Positions 1 through 7,705 of a stretch of DNA of 19,386 bases are shown here, piece by piece (the stretch's first letter is position 1; every line of letters starts with the position of its first letter). Source of the stretch: Kiloniellaceae bacterium (GTDB taxonomy: Bacteria; Pseudomonadota; Alphaproteobacteria; Kiloniellales; Kiloniellaceae); NCBI GenBank assembly GCA_028280915.1, contig JANQKX010000674.1, forward strand, positions 1 through 19,386. Direction: 5' to 3'. Under the pieces are notes generated by a model. That model saw nothing but the letters and a program-made list of their open reading frames with translations. It searched no databases and was not told the DNA's origin. The position numbers and the translations under genes were made by a program.

Positions 1-1290
1 CTGTACAAAGAGCTGGGCGACATGGATCGGGCCATCGCCCACTACCGCGCCGCCCTAGCGCAAGCGCCTCACCCGGCCACTCACGCCAACCTGGCCGCCT
101 TGTTGGAGCGGGCGCACCGCCTGGATGAAGCCCAGGCCGCCGCCGAAGCGGCCTTGCGCTTGTCGCCGGGCCACCCCGAGGCCGCCTTGGTGCTGGCCAA
201 GCTGGCCAAACGCCAGGGCCGGGAGAGCGAGGCCGTGCGCCATTACCAGCAACTCATCGCCCATTTGAACAGCAATCCCGGCAAGGCCCACGGCGCCACC
301 CTTGCTCGAGCCCAAGGGGATTTGGCGGCCATTTACGAAGCGCGGGGCGAATACGACCACGCCATGACCTTTTTCGCCCGCGCCAACCAAACCAATTGCG
401 CCATCACTCCAAACTGGCAGGCTCACGAGGACGCCTTTATCTCCGAAGTAGAGGTCTTAACCCAAGCCATCCAGGGTCACGATCTCCCCGCCGCCCCGCC
501 GCCCAGCGGGCAAGACGGCGATGCGCCGATTTTTCTGGTCGGCTTTCCCCGTTCCGGCACCACCCTATTGGACCAGCTGCTCAACGCCCACGGCCAGCTC
601 CAGGTGATGGAGGAAAAACCCGCGCTGGATCAGGTCGCGGCCCTCCTGGGCGACAACCGCGCGGACCAGTTCCACGCTTTCCAACAGTTACCGGAGTCAA
701 AACGAGGGGAACTGCGGCAGGCTTATTGGCGGGCGGTCGAGCAAATGGGACCACCGCGGGACGCGGCTTGCCGCTTGGTGGATAAAATGCCCCTCAACCT
801 CATCAACCTGTGGCTGGTGCAGGGCCTCTTTCCCCAAGCCCGGATCATTCATGCCCTGCGGGATCCGCGGGATGTGTGTCTCAGCTGTTTCACCAACCTG
901 TTCCGCCTGCAGCCCGGCGTGGCCGGTTTCCCGACCATCGAACACACGGGCCGGCTTTACGGCGCGGTCATGTCCCTTTGGCGGCTCTACCAAAACCGCA
1001 TGAGCCTTTCCCATCAGCAGCTGCGCTATGAGGACTTGATCCAGGACATGGAAGGCCAGGCCCGGCGCCTCCTGGCGTTTTTAGAGCTGCCCTGGGACCC
1101 TGCGGTCTTGGACTATCGCCGCGCGGCGCAACAGCGCTACATCGTCACGCCCAGCTATCATCAGGTGGTGCGTCCCCTCTATAAGAGCTCCATGGCGCGG
1201 TGGAAAAACTATCCCCGCGAGACCGCGGCCTTGCAGCCCTATCTGGCGACCCACTTGGAAAACTTCGGTTATGGCGGCGGAGACTCTTAA
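1..1290 (+). CDS. TPR-domain sulfotransferase, 5' partial
   Basis: The reading frame is open from the first base, so the gene begins upstream of the window. The first ATG (22) lies inside a TPR repeat and is not the real start. The visible N-terminal part, about 130 residues, is made of helical TPR units (pattern LGDMDRAIAHYRAAL, then LDEAQAAAEAALRLSP). A sulfotransferase domain follows. Its 5'-phosphosulfate loop is FLVGFPRSGTTLLDQLL at about 532-582, and the 3'-phosphate-binding segment ALRDPRDVCLSCF is at about 853-891. Family knowledge: such proteins transfer sulfate from PAPS to a protein or small-molecule acceptor, with the TPR part binding a partner. The acceptor cannot be told from the sequence. 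The TAA stop overlaps the stop of the convergent gene by four bases, leaving no room for a separate terminator. Confidence 0.9.
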   Translation: MYKELGDMDRAIAHYRAALAQAPHPATHANLAALLERAHRLDEAQAAAEAALRLSPGHPEAALVLAKLAKRQGRESEAVRHYQQLIAHLNSNPGKAHGATLARAQGDLAAIYEARGEYDHAMTFFARANQTNCAITPNWQAHEDAFISEVEVLTQAIQGHDLPAAPPPSGQDGDAPIFLVGFPRSGTTLLDQLLNAHGQLQVMEEKPALDQVAALLGDNRADQFHAFQQLPESKRGELRQAYWRAVEQMGPPRDAACRLVDKMPLNLINLWLVQGLFPQARIIHALRDPRDVCLSCFTNLFRLQPGVAGFPTIEHTGRLYGAVMSLWRLYQNRMSLSHQQLRYEDLIQDMEGQARRLLAFLELPWDPAVLDYRRAAQQRYIVTPSYHQVVRPLYKSSMARWKNYPRETAALQPYLATHLENFGYGGGDS

Positions 1291-1790
1291 GCGGCGCGGC
1301 GCATTTTCAGCTTCATGCCCACCACCTTATAGATGTCCAGGCCCGTGATGTTGGCGATCTCTCGGAACGGCAGGGAGGTTTCCCGCAGCAACACCGCGGC
1401 GTGCTTGTAAGGGTTCATGCGCGCGCGGCTGGAGCGGGGCTGGCGGAAATTGGCCTGCCGCTGGCTCTCTTCCGCATCCAAGCCGCGCCGGCGGGCTTCC
1501 CGCAGGGCCGCTTCCCGGCGGGCTTTATCCGTGCGCAGGAAACTGTCCATCATGTGGACCGAATGGGCGAAACGGGATTCGGTCGGATCTTCCACCCGCG
1601 GCGGCGTGGGTTTTTGTACCGGGCCGCCGCCGTCCACCGCGGCTTCGTCCAAGGTCATGCCATGGCGCTGGGCCATGCGCTCGGCCGCCGCCAAGGCATT
1701 GTGCCGCTCCCCTTCGAAGGGGCTTTCCGCCGCCAGTTTCAGAAGGTTATGGAAGCGTTCCCGTTCGCTATCTGTGAAAGGCTTGGAAAT
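1287..1790 (-). CDS. DUF2786-like protein with C-terminal helix-turn-helix, probable ATT start
   Basis: The frame is open back to a TAG at 1800-1802. The stretch before the first TTG (1692-1694) clearly encodes protein: residues about 8-50 read DSERERFHNLLKLAAES, then NALAAAERMAQRHGM, the pattern of a DUF2786 domain. No ATG, GTG or TTG lies between the stop and this domain. An ATT at 1788-1790 does, and it is preceded by TAGGAG with a 6-base gap, a near-perfect Shine-Dalgarno. I therefore place the start there, giving 167 aa. A TTG start at 1694 would cut the domain in half. The C-terminal 40 residues (LLRETSLPFREIANITGLDI) look like a helix-turn-helix. The middle is basic and probably disordered. 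Function is unknown; nucleic-acid binding is an inference from the HTH and the basic charge. Confidence 0.78.
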   Translation of the reverse strand: MSKPFTDSERERFHNLLKLAAESPFEGERHNALAAAERMAQRHGMTLDEAAVDGGGPVQKPTPPRVEDPTESRFAHSVHMMDSFLRTDKARREAALREARRRGLDAEESQRQANFRQPRSSRARMNPYKHAAVLLRETSLPFREIANITGLDIYKVVGMKLKMRRAA

Positions 1791-1838
1791 CGCCGGCTCC
1801 TAACAAACACCCACGCGCAGGGCACAATATAAACGTGG

Positions 1839-1869
1839 ACTATAACAAATTTTCCCTAAGCCTGGGCAA
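1839..1869 (-). promoter_or_regulatory. Possible extended -10 promoter for the DUF2786-like gene
   Basis: On the minus strand TGTTATAGT matches an extended -10 (TGnTATAAT-like), with the hexamer at 1839-1844. A TTGCCC that could serve as -35 lies at 1864-1869, with a 19-base spacer that is longer than ideal. The distance to the proposed ATT start is about 48 bases. The surrounding stretch is AT-rich compared with its neighbours. This is a motif match only. Confidence 0.3.
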
Positions 1870-1963
1870 GAATTCGGACGGCCCAGGCAGGCGCTGGGCA
1901 CAAAAGTTATGTTGTCCAAAGCGGATCTAATCTGGACCGGCGAGCCTCTTGCCCGATTGGGAT

Positions 1964-2197
1964 CTAGCGATCCTGGCTTTTGTTGATCTCGGCAATGCGG
2001 CGGCCCAAGGCCCGGGCGAAACCCTTGGGGTCCTTGGTAGGGCTGACCTCGGAGGAAAGGTCCCGCAGTTCATCCCGCGCCGCCGACAAGCGGGGCGCCA
2101 CCGAATCCTGGTAAACCTCGCCCGCCTTCTGACGCATGCGCGGATCCTGGGCCAGCCGGCGCGCGGCTTGAAACATGATGTTGCGCAAAAGGGGCAT
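1964..2197 (-). CDS. Small conserved-type hypothetical protein (77 aa)
   Basis: Starting at ATG 2195-2197 the protein is 77 aa, begins MPLLRNIMFQAARRLAQDP, continues with MRQKAGEVYQD and ends KGFARALGRRIAEINKSQDR. It is helical, basic and amphipathic, with no signal peptide or membrane segment. The style resembles short conserved alphaproteobacterial proteins of unknown function, recalled from pattern rather than searched. The frame is open further upstream to a TTG at 2257, which has GGAGGG 12 bases before it. The extra 20 residues look non-conserved in character, so I prefer the ATG, although its own ribosome site (GACGAG) is weak. No function can be assigned. Confidence 0.6.
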   Translation of the reverse strand: MPLLRNIMFQAARRLAQDPRMRQKAGEVYQDSVAPRLSAARDELRDLSSEVSPTKDPKGFARALGRRIAEINKSQDR

Positions 2198-2316
2198 CTC
2201 GTCGCCCAATCGTCGTTCCCGATAGCCCAGTGTGGTCGATCCCCCCTCCCGGCGCAAGGGCCAAGTCGGCCCTCCGTGATGGGACCGGCTTCACCGGCAA
2301 TCGCCGACGGATCGGT

Positions 2317-2877
2317 CTATTGAGGGAAAAATTGCTGCAACAAGGGCGCCAGGCTGCCAAAGCGGGATGCCAAGGCGTGACGGTCCACCGCATCGGGGTC
2401 CAGCAGAACCATGCCCAAGGGGCGCTCGTCCAACCGGGTATCCTGCAGCAGTTCCTCCTTGCTCAGATAGCCGTCGTTGTTGGCATCGAAGCCGGCGAAC
2501 AAGGCTTCGAGCCCCGCTGAATTCACCAAGAACTGACCCAGCAACAGACCCGAGCGGGTTTTGGCCGGAAAGCTATCGCCGTAACGGGCCGACCAGGCCT
2601 GCACCACCATCTGCAAGTCTTGAAGTTCGGAAAGACTGATCAGTCCGTCTCCATCCGCATCGGCGTATTGCATGGCGAGGGAAACGCAGACATCCGCCGG
2701 CTCATACTGGCAAATGGGCGAGATTTCCTGAATAAAGACATGAAAGGCTTCTTCCGGCGCCACATTTCCGAACGATGGGGATGCATTATACAGACTTGTC
2801 AACATAAGAGCTGTCGTGATCGCCAGACCACCCTGTCGCCAAGACCGCACCATAAATCCAAAAAAACACATGTTCAC
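2317..2877 (-). CDS. Exported EF-hand calcium-binding protein
   Basis: This 186-aa protein carries two canonical 12-residue EF-hand loops. Loop 1 is residues 73-84, D-A-D-G-D-G-L-I-S-L-S-E. Loop 2 is residues 131-142, D-A-N-N-D-G-Y-L-S-K-E-E. Both have the calcium ligands at positions 1, 3, 5 and 12 and the central glycine. The N-terminus has a basic segment (VRSWRQGG) then a hydrophobic stretch (LAITTALMLTSLY) ending near ASPSFG, consistent with a Sec signal peptide, so the protein is probably periplasmic or secreted. Cys56 and Cys64 could form a disulfide. A GTG start (2875-2877) has GAGG five bases upstream; an ATG two codons later (2869-2871) is the alternative. The specific role is unknown. 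It is divergent from the SLC13-type permease gene. Confidence 0.8.
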   Translation of the reverse strand: MNMCFFGFMVRSWRQGGLAITTALMLTSLYNASPSFGNVAPEEAFHVFIQEISPICQYEPADVCVSLAMQYADADGDGLISLSELQDLQMVVQAWSARYGDSFPAKTRSGLLLGQFLVNSAGLEALFAGFDANNDGYLSKEELLQDTRLDERPLGMVLLDPDAVDRHALASRFGSLAPLLQQFFPQ

Positions 2878-3093
2878 TTACGCCTCTTGTGCCCGCTCCG
2901 GGACCCGTTTGCGCGGACAATGGTATAAGTGCCCGGTCAAAATCAATAGCTTTAACCAATCGGTCGCGTTGTCGTGATAAGTCCTGTTGCCATGAACCGC
3001 GTTGACCGACTCACGGGCCTTTTGGCACAGTGCTGTCGGGTTATGGTTACTTTTGGCTGCTTTGATTGCTCTTTAGATTAAGACATTTAATTT

Positions 3094-4872
3094 ATGACAT
3101 TTGATCAAAGCATTGTTTTCGCGGTTCTCGCCGGCGCCATGGTGTTCTTTGCCTGGGGCCGTTGGCGCTACGATGTGGTCGCCCTGATGGCTTTGATGGT
3201 CGTTGTCTTCGCCGGAGTCGTCCCGGCCCACGACGCCTTCATGGGGTTTGGCCACCCGGCGGTGATCACCGTGGTCGCGGTTCTGATCATCAGCCGGGCC
3301 TTGAAAATCTCCGGCATTGTGGAAATCCTCGTGGCGGTCCTGTCCAAAAGCGGCAGCACCCCCACCCGTCAGATCATTGCCACCGGCGGTACGGGCGCCG
3401 TCTTCTCGGCCTTTATGAACAACGTGGGGGCGCTCGCCCTGATGCTGCCGGTCGCCCTGCGCAACGCCACTCTTTCCGGGCAGGCCCCCTCGCGCATCCT
3501 CATGCCCCTGTCCTTCGCGACCCTGCTGGGCGGCCTGGTGACCCTGATCGGCACGCCGCCCAACATCATCATCGCCAGCTTTCGCGAGCAGGCCACTGGC
3601 ACCCCCTTTGCCATGTTCGATTTCACCCCGGTCGGCCTGGTGGTCGCCGTGGTCGGCTTGGCCTTCGTTTCCCTGGTGGGCTGGCGCCTCTTGCCCACGG
3701 AGCGCAAGGGCGGCGCGGCGGAGCCGGACCGCTTCCAGATCGAGGCCTACATCATCGAGGCCAAGGTGCCGGCCAAGTCCAAACTGGTGGGGCGGCAGAT
3801 CCGCGATTTGGAAAACCTTTGCGACAACGAAATCGCGGTGATGATGATCATCCGCGAGGATTCCCGGCGCTTCGCCCCCGCCGGCACGGAACGCCTGGCC
3901 GCCGGCGATATTTTGATCCTGGAGGGAGATCCCGCGACCCTCAATCCCCTCTTCAGCGATCGCACCTTGAACGTGAGCCGGGAGCCCCGGGTGAAGGCCG
4001 AGGATCTGGAATCCGACGAATTCGAATTGGTCGAGGCCGTGGTCATGCCCCTCTCCATGATCGAGGGGCGCTCCATGCGCGGTCTGAAGATGCACGAACG
4101 CTACGGCATCAATCTGCTGGCCATCGCCCGCCAGGGCCAGGCCCCCAAGACCCGCCTAGGCTCTATCCGCTTTAAAACCGGCGATATCCTGCTGCTGCAA
4201 GGCGAAAAGCAAACCATCAAGGAAGTGCTGGCCAACCTGGGCTGTTTGCCCCTGGCCCAGCGCGGCCTGTCGCTGGCCTCGCAGAAGCGCCCCCTTCTGC
4301 CCACGGCCATTTTCGCCGCGGCGATCCTGACCGCCGCCTTCGGCTTGCTGCCGGTGCAGATCGCCTTTGTCACCGCCGTTTTGGCCCTGCTCATGACCAA
4401 TTGCCTGTCCCTGCGCGAGGCCTACGATTCCATCGAATGGCCGATCGTGGTGCTCTTGGGCGCCCTGCTGCCCATCGGCGAGGCGCTCCATTCCACGGGC
4501 GGCACCGCATTGATCGCCGGCGGCATCGCCGATTTGGCCGGGGCCGTGCCCATCTGGGCCATGCTGGGCCTCTTGATGGTGGTCTCCATGCTGCTCTCGG
4601 ACCTGGTGCACAATTCGCCGACGGCCGTGCTCATGGCCCCCATCGCCATTTCCATCGCCAAGGCCCTGGGCCTGCCCGCCGATCCCTTCCTGATGGCCGT
4701 GGCGGTGGGCAGTGCCTCGCCCTATCTGACCCCCATCGGGCACCAATCCAATACCCTGGTCATGGGCCCCGGCGGCTATCACTTCGCCGACTACTGGCGC
4801 ATGGGCCTGCCCCTGGACGTCATCATCCTCTTGGTGGCGGTGCCCATGATCATGCTGGTGTGGATGCCCTAA
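3094..4872 (+). CDS. SLC13/DASS-type permease with two RCK_C (TrkA-C) domains
   Basis: This 592-aa inner-membrane transporter has the layout of the bacterial SLC13-like permeases with a central RCK_C pair. Residues about 5-200 form the first membrane half, with the hairpin and substrate signature SAFMNNVGALALMLPV (105-120) and GTPPNII (153-159). Residues about 213-295 and 305-385 are two RCK_C domains (each ending in GDILILEG or GDILLLQG). Residues about 400-592 form the second half with LSDLVHNSPTAVLMAP (501-516) and SPYLTPIGHQSNT (542-554). Family knowledge: sodium-coupled import of dicarboxylates, sulfate or similar anions, with the RCK_C domains as probable regulatory ligand sensors. The substrate cannot be told here. 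The Shine-Dalgarno before ATG 3094 is poor. The stop lies 3 bases from the stop of the convergent aminotransferase gene. Confidence 0.9.
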   Translation: MTFDQSIVFAVLAGAMVFFAWGRWRYDVVALMALMVVVFAGVVPAHDAFMGFGHPAVITVVAVLIISRALKISGIVEILVAVLSKSGSTPTRQIIATGGTGAVFSAFMNNVGALALMLPVALRNATLSGQAPSRILMPLSFATLLGGLVTLIGTPPNIIIASFREQATGTPFAMFDFTPVGLVVAVVGLAFVSLVGWRLLPTERKGGAAEPDRFQIEAYIIEAKVPAKSKLVGRQIRDLENLCDNEIAVMMIIREDSRRFAPAGTERLAAGDILILEGDPATLNPLFSDRTLNVSREPRVKAEDLESDEFELVEAVVMPLSMIEGRSMRGLKMHERYGINLLAIARQGQAPKTRLGSIRFKTGDILLLQGEKQTIKEVLANLGCLPLAQRGLSLASQKRPLLPTAIFAAAILTAAFGLLPVQIAFVTAVLALLMTNCLSLREAYDSIEWPIVVLLGALLPIGEALHSTGGTALIAGGIADLAGAVPIWAMLGLLMVVSMLLSDLVHNSPTAVLMAPIAISIAKALGLPADPFLMAVAVGSASPYLTPIGHQSNTLVMGPGGYHFADYWRMGLPLDVIILLVAVPMIMLVWMP

Positions 4873-4875
4873 CCC

Positions 4876-6039
4876 TTAAGACCGGCCGAAGTAGCGCGCC
4901 AGGCGGCGCAGGCCTTCGTCCAGAATCTCTTCCCGTTTGCAGAAGCAAAAACGGGCGAAGTGGGTCACATCGCCGTCTTGATAAAAGGCGCTGACCGGCA
5001 CTGCCGCCACGCCCGCTTCCAGGGTAATGGTGCGGCAGAAGTCCACGTCATTGCCGTTAAAGCCCAAGGGCCGAAAATCGGTGGTCACAAAATAGGTGCC
5101 CTGACAGGGGACCACCTCAAAACCGATGCGCCGCAGACCGTCGCTCAAATGGTCCCGCTTCGCCGCCATGTCCGCAGTGAAGCCGGAAAAATAGCTGTCG
5201 TCCTTCCTCAGGCCGTGGGCCACGCCGGCTTGCAGATTGGGCGGCGTGGTGAAGGTCATGAACTGATGGGCCTTGGCCACGGGGGTCATCAGCGCGGGCG
5301 CGCCGGTGATATAGCCCACCTTCCAGCCGGTCAGGGAAAAGGTCTTGCCGGCCGACCCGATGCGCAGCACCCGCTCGCGCATGCCGGGCAAGGTCATCAA
5401 GGGCACATGGGCCCGGCCGTCGAACACCAGGTGCTCGTACACCTCGTCGCAGACGGCGTAGGCGTCGTATTTCAGCAGCAGCTCGGCGATAAAGCCAAGC
5501 TCGTCCGGGGTAAAGACCTTGGCCGCCGGGTTCATGGGGCTGTTCAGGATGATCAGCTTGGTGCGGGGCGAAAAGGCCGCCGCCAGGTCGTCCCGGGGCA
5601 ATTCCCAATGGGGCGGGGTCACCCGGACCAGCTTCGGCACCCCGCCGGCGCGGCGCACGATGGGCAGATAGCTGTCGTAGAGAGGCTCGATCATGACCAC
5701 CTCGTCGCCCGGCTCGATCAAGCCGAACAAGCAGTCGGCCAGAGCCTCGGTGGCGCCGGAGGTCACCATCACCTCCTTTTGCCAATCCACCTCCAGGCCG
5801 TAAAAGCGCTTGTTGTGCGCGGCGACCGCTTGCCGCAACTCGGGCAGCCCCATCATGGAGGGATATTGATTGACCTCCTCCAGCAGGTAACGGGCCGCCT
5901 CCTGGCGCACGTCCAACGGCCCGTCCTGGTCGGGAAAGCCCTGGCCCAAATTGACCGCGTTGTACTCCACGGCCATGCGCGACATGACCTCGAACACGGT
6001 GGTGCCGTAACCGGATAAGATACTGTTTCCCTGGGCCAC
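4876..6039 (-). CDS. PLP-dependent class I/II aminotransferase
   Basis: A complete fold-type I aminotransferase, 387 aa from the chosen GTG at 6037-6039. That start has GGGAGG four bases upstream and puts the N-terminus where the family usually begins (about 10 residues before GTTVFEVMS). The frame is open upstream to a TTG at 6111 and another GTG at 6052-6054, but the added residues look random. Key residues in this numbering: Asn170 (SPMNPAAK), Asp198 and Tyr201 (CDEVYEH), the PLP lysine Lys232 (SAGKTFSLTGWK) and Arg363 (HFARFCF), which binds the substrate carboxylate. NLGQGFPD and NQYPSMMGLPELR are typical of the kynurenine/methionine aminotransferase branch (YbdL/KAT-like). The amino-acid substrate is not certain. 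It is probably cytosolic. Confidence 0.9.
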   Translation of the reverse strand: MAQGNSILSGYGTTVFEVMSRMAVEYNAVNLGQGFPDQDGPLDVRQEAARYLLEEVNQYPSMMGLPELRQAVAAHNKRFYGLEVDWQKEVMVTSGATEALADCLFGLIEPGDEVVMIEPLYDSYLPIVRRAGGVPKLVRVTPPHWELPRDDLAAAFSPRTKLIILNSPMNPAAKVFTPDELGFIAELLLKYDAYAVCDEVYEHLVFDGRAHVPLMTLPGMRERVLRIGSAGKTFSLTGWKVGYITGAPALMTPVAKAHQFMTFTTPPNLQAGVAHGLRKDDSYFSGFTADMAAKRDHLSDGLRRIGFEVVPCQGTYFVTTDFRPLGFNGNDVDFCRTITLEAGVAAVPVSAFYQDGDVTHFARFCFCKREEILDEGLRRLARYFGRS

Positions 6040-6174
6040 GTCGCCTCCCGCCACACCATTCCTCGAAACCGATTGTTTGACGTCAGCTTGGCAGATGTGG
6101 ACGGACGACAAAACGGTTTATTTTTAACGCCGCCCCAGGCCCACGAAACCTTGCGCCACCTTAAGCTCAAGCAC

Positions 6175-6699
6175 TTAGGAGGGACCGGTCTGTTTTTTCC
6201 TGTTTTCGACCAGATCACCGAGGGATTGCAGAATATCCGACAACGCCGGTTTCAGGTCCGCTTCCACTTCGGCCCGGGTCAATCGATCATCCTCCGGGCC
6301 CGCCTCGGCCGCGACGTCATCCAACAGCCGCTCCAGCTTGAGCTGCATGTTTTCCCGCCACAGCACCTCCCGCTCCAACAGCCGAATATGCTGCAACAGC
6401 AGATCGTTCAAGCGCTTGCGCTCGGCCTGCAGGTCGTCGATGCGCCGTTTTTGATAGGCGATCACCACTTCCAGGCTCTCGATCTCCGAATTGGCCGCAG
6501 AATTGGTCGGGATATTGGCCGCTTCATGGGCCGGAAAGGCACCGGTCCCATCGCCCATCAGCACCAGAACCTGCGCGCCTTTCTCGGCCCCCACGGCCTG
6601 GGCCTTGATCGCCCTCAAACTGCCTCTCTTGATACGGTTGCGCACCGCGTTTTCAGAGATGGCGAGACGCTGCGCCGCCTCGTAAACGGTCACATACAT
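6175..6699 (-). CDS. HTH (excisionase-like) protein with coiled coil
   Basis: From ATG 6697-6699, which has GAGGA six bases upstream (GAGGATCGC then ATG), the protein is 174 aa. The frame is open to 6858, but that extension has no good ribosome site. Residues 1-33 (VTVYEAAQRLAISENAVRNR) form a helix-turn-helix of the excisionase/MerR-like kind that reads a short DNA site. Residues about 73-130 are a charged heptad coiled coil (YQKRRIDDLQAERKRLNDLL) likely to drive oligomerisation. The tail is acidic. The layout is like bacterial DNA-binding proteins with an N-terminal HTH and coiled-coil stalk, some of which are plasmid-mobilisation or phage related, but no mobile genes are seen here. The target is unknown. 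It is divergent from the pqi-type operon across a 293-base control region. Confidence 0.7.
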   Translation of the reverse strand: MYVTVYEAAQRLAISENAVRNRIKRGSLRAIKAQAVGAEKGAQVLVLMGDGTGAFPAHEAANIPTNSAANSEIESLEVVIAYQKRRIDDLQAERKRLNDLLLQHIRLLEREVLWRENMQLKLERLLDDVAAEAGPEDDRLTRAEVEADLKPALSDILQSLGDLVENRKKQTGPS

Positions 6700-6880
6700 G
6701 CGATCCTCGTTTGGTCGTGATTTGGCCACAGGAATAGCCGAGGGATTCGTTGCCTGTACAGCCCTTTTTTTAGACGAAACATTGGAAAGGCCGGACAAGC
6801 GGCGTGGCGCCGCCACGGAACCATTATACCGGTCTGTCATAAATCGAAATGGGACCAAGGCGGTTCAAAACCCAAAGGGC

Positions 6881-6906
6881 TTAACCTCCCGTTAAGGTGA
6901 TATTAA
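6881..6906 (+). promoter_or_regulatory. Triple TTAA box: candidate CtrA binding sites
   Basis: Three TTAA boxes start at 6881, 6892 and 6903, each pair separated by exactly 7 bases. TTAA-N7-TTAA is the known CtrA consensus in Alphaproteobacteria, so this is two overlapping full sites with an 11-base period, about one helical turn. The first pair also forms a 6-base inverted repeat (CTTAAC / GTTAAG, 6880-6896). The block lies about 87 bases before the PqiA ATG and about 180 bases before the divergent HTH gene. The rest of the 293-base gap (6700-6992) holds no gene that I can support. Confidence 0.5.
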
Positions 6907-6992
6907 CCATGAGGGACCACATAGGTATTGCCGGCAAAAACCGCCGAACTCACAATGGGCCTCACGATCTCGCGGGAAAAAAGGAAGGCACC

Positions 6993-7676
6993 ATGGCACA
7001 GCCTGAAGATGCCCCGGCTCCTGGGGCACAGCCGTCGACCCTCTCACCCTCCGCCCCCAACATGAGCAAGGGCGAACTGATCGCCTGCCGCATCTGTGAT
7101 CTGGTGCACGAGGCGGTGCCCGTGCCCAAGGCCCATCGCAGCGTGTGCAGCCGCTGCGGCAGCGAATTGAGAAAGTTCAAGCCGGACAGCCTGGACCGCA
7201 CCCTGGCCCTGGCCCTGGCCGCCTTGATTCTTTACATCCCCGCCAACCTCTACCCCATCATGACCATGGAGTATCTGGGGCGGCTGCAAAAGGACACCAT
7301 CTGGACCGGGGTGGTCGCTCTGGCCCACTCGGGCATGTGGCCCATTGCCATACTGGTCTTTCTAGCCAGCATCGCCATACCGCTGATCAAGATCCTGGGC
7401 CTGCTGTTTTTGGTCGCGACCATTCGCCTGAACCTCTGGCGCGATCAACGCACTCAGATTTACCGCTTTATCGAATCCATCGGGCGCTGGTCCATGCTGG
7501 ACGTTTTTTTGCTGTCCATCCTGGTGGCCCTGATCAAGCTGGGACAGTTGGCGACCGTGGAACCCGGACCCGGCGCCTTGGCCTTCGCCGCCGTGGTGGT
7601 GCTGACCATCTTCGCCACCACCGCCTTCGACCCCAAGCTGATTTGGGCCGACGATCAAAAGCGCGCCCGCGACTGA
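6993..7676 (+). CDS. pqiA: PqiA-family membrane protein, single domain
   Basis: The ATG at 6993 is preceded by AAGGAAGG four bases upstream, which decides the start; an upstream ATG-containing extension to 6897 is less likely. The protein is 227 aa. A zinc-ribbon-like pair CRIC (Cys32, Cys35) and CSRC (Cys52, Cys55) is followed by four membrane segments (about 70-88, 115-145, 165-185, 195-210). It also has the PqiA hallmarks PANLYPIM (83-90) and GRWSMLDVF (165-173). E. coli PqiA, about 417 aa, has two such halves; this is one half. Family knowledge: PqiA is the inner-membrane partner of the MCE protein PqiB in lipid transport across the envelope. The gene for PqiB follows at once, and the stop codon lies within a 17-base tandem repeat. 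Confidence 0.88.
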   Translation: MAQPEDAPAPGAQPSTLSPSAPNMSKGELIACRICDLVHEAVPVPKAHRSVCSRCGSELRKFKPDSLDRTLALALAALILYIPANLYPIMTMEYLGRLQKDTIWTGVVALAHSGMWPIAILVFLASIAIPLIKILGLLFLVATIRLNLWRDQRTQIYRFIESIGRWSMLDVFLLSILVALIKLGQLATVEPGPGALAFAAVVVLTIFATTAFDPKLIWADDQKRARD

Positions 7677-7705
7677 GGGATCTGTCCAACTGAGGGATCT
7701 GTCCA
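7672..7705 (+). repeat. 17-bp perfect tandem duplication carrying stop codon and ribosome site
   Basis: The unit actgagggatctgtcca occurs twice with no gap, at 7672-7688 and 7689-7705. The first copy contains the TGA stop of pqiA (7674-7676). The second places GAGGG eight bases before the ATG of pqiB (7705-7707). Both copies therefore carry a possible Shine-Dalgarno, but only the second is at a usable distance. It looks like a recent local duplication in the intergenic joint. Confidence 0.9.

Noticed and set aside
3022..3037. TTGGCACAGTGCTGTC, resembling a sigma-54 promoter upstream of the permease
   Set aside because: The GG element is good, but ten bases later the sequence is TC, not the required GC, so the -12 element is missing.
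3078..3090. Two TTAA boxes just before the permease start
   Set aside because: The spacing is 5 bases, not 7, so it does not fit the CtrA pattern; this is simply an AT-rich leader.
3073..4095. A 340-codon open frame on the minus strand opposite the SLC13-type permease
   Set aside because: Full of Gly, His, Asp and Gln, the usual mirror of a hydrophobic membrane protein in high-GC DNA.
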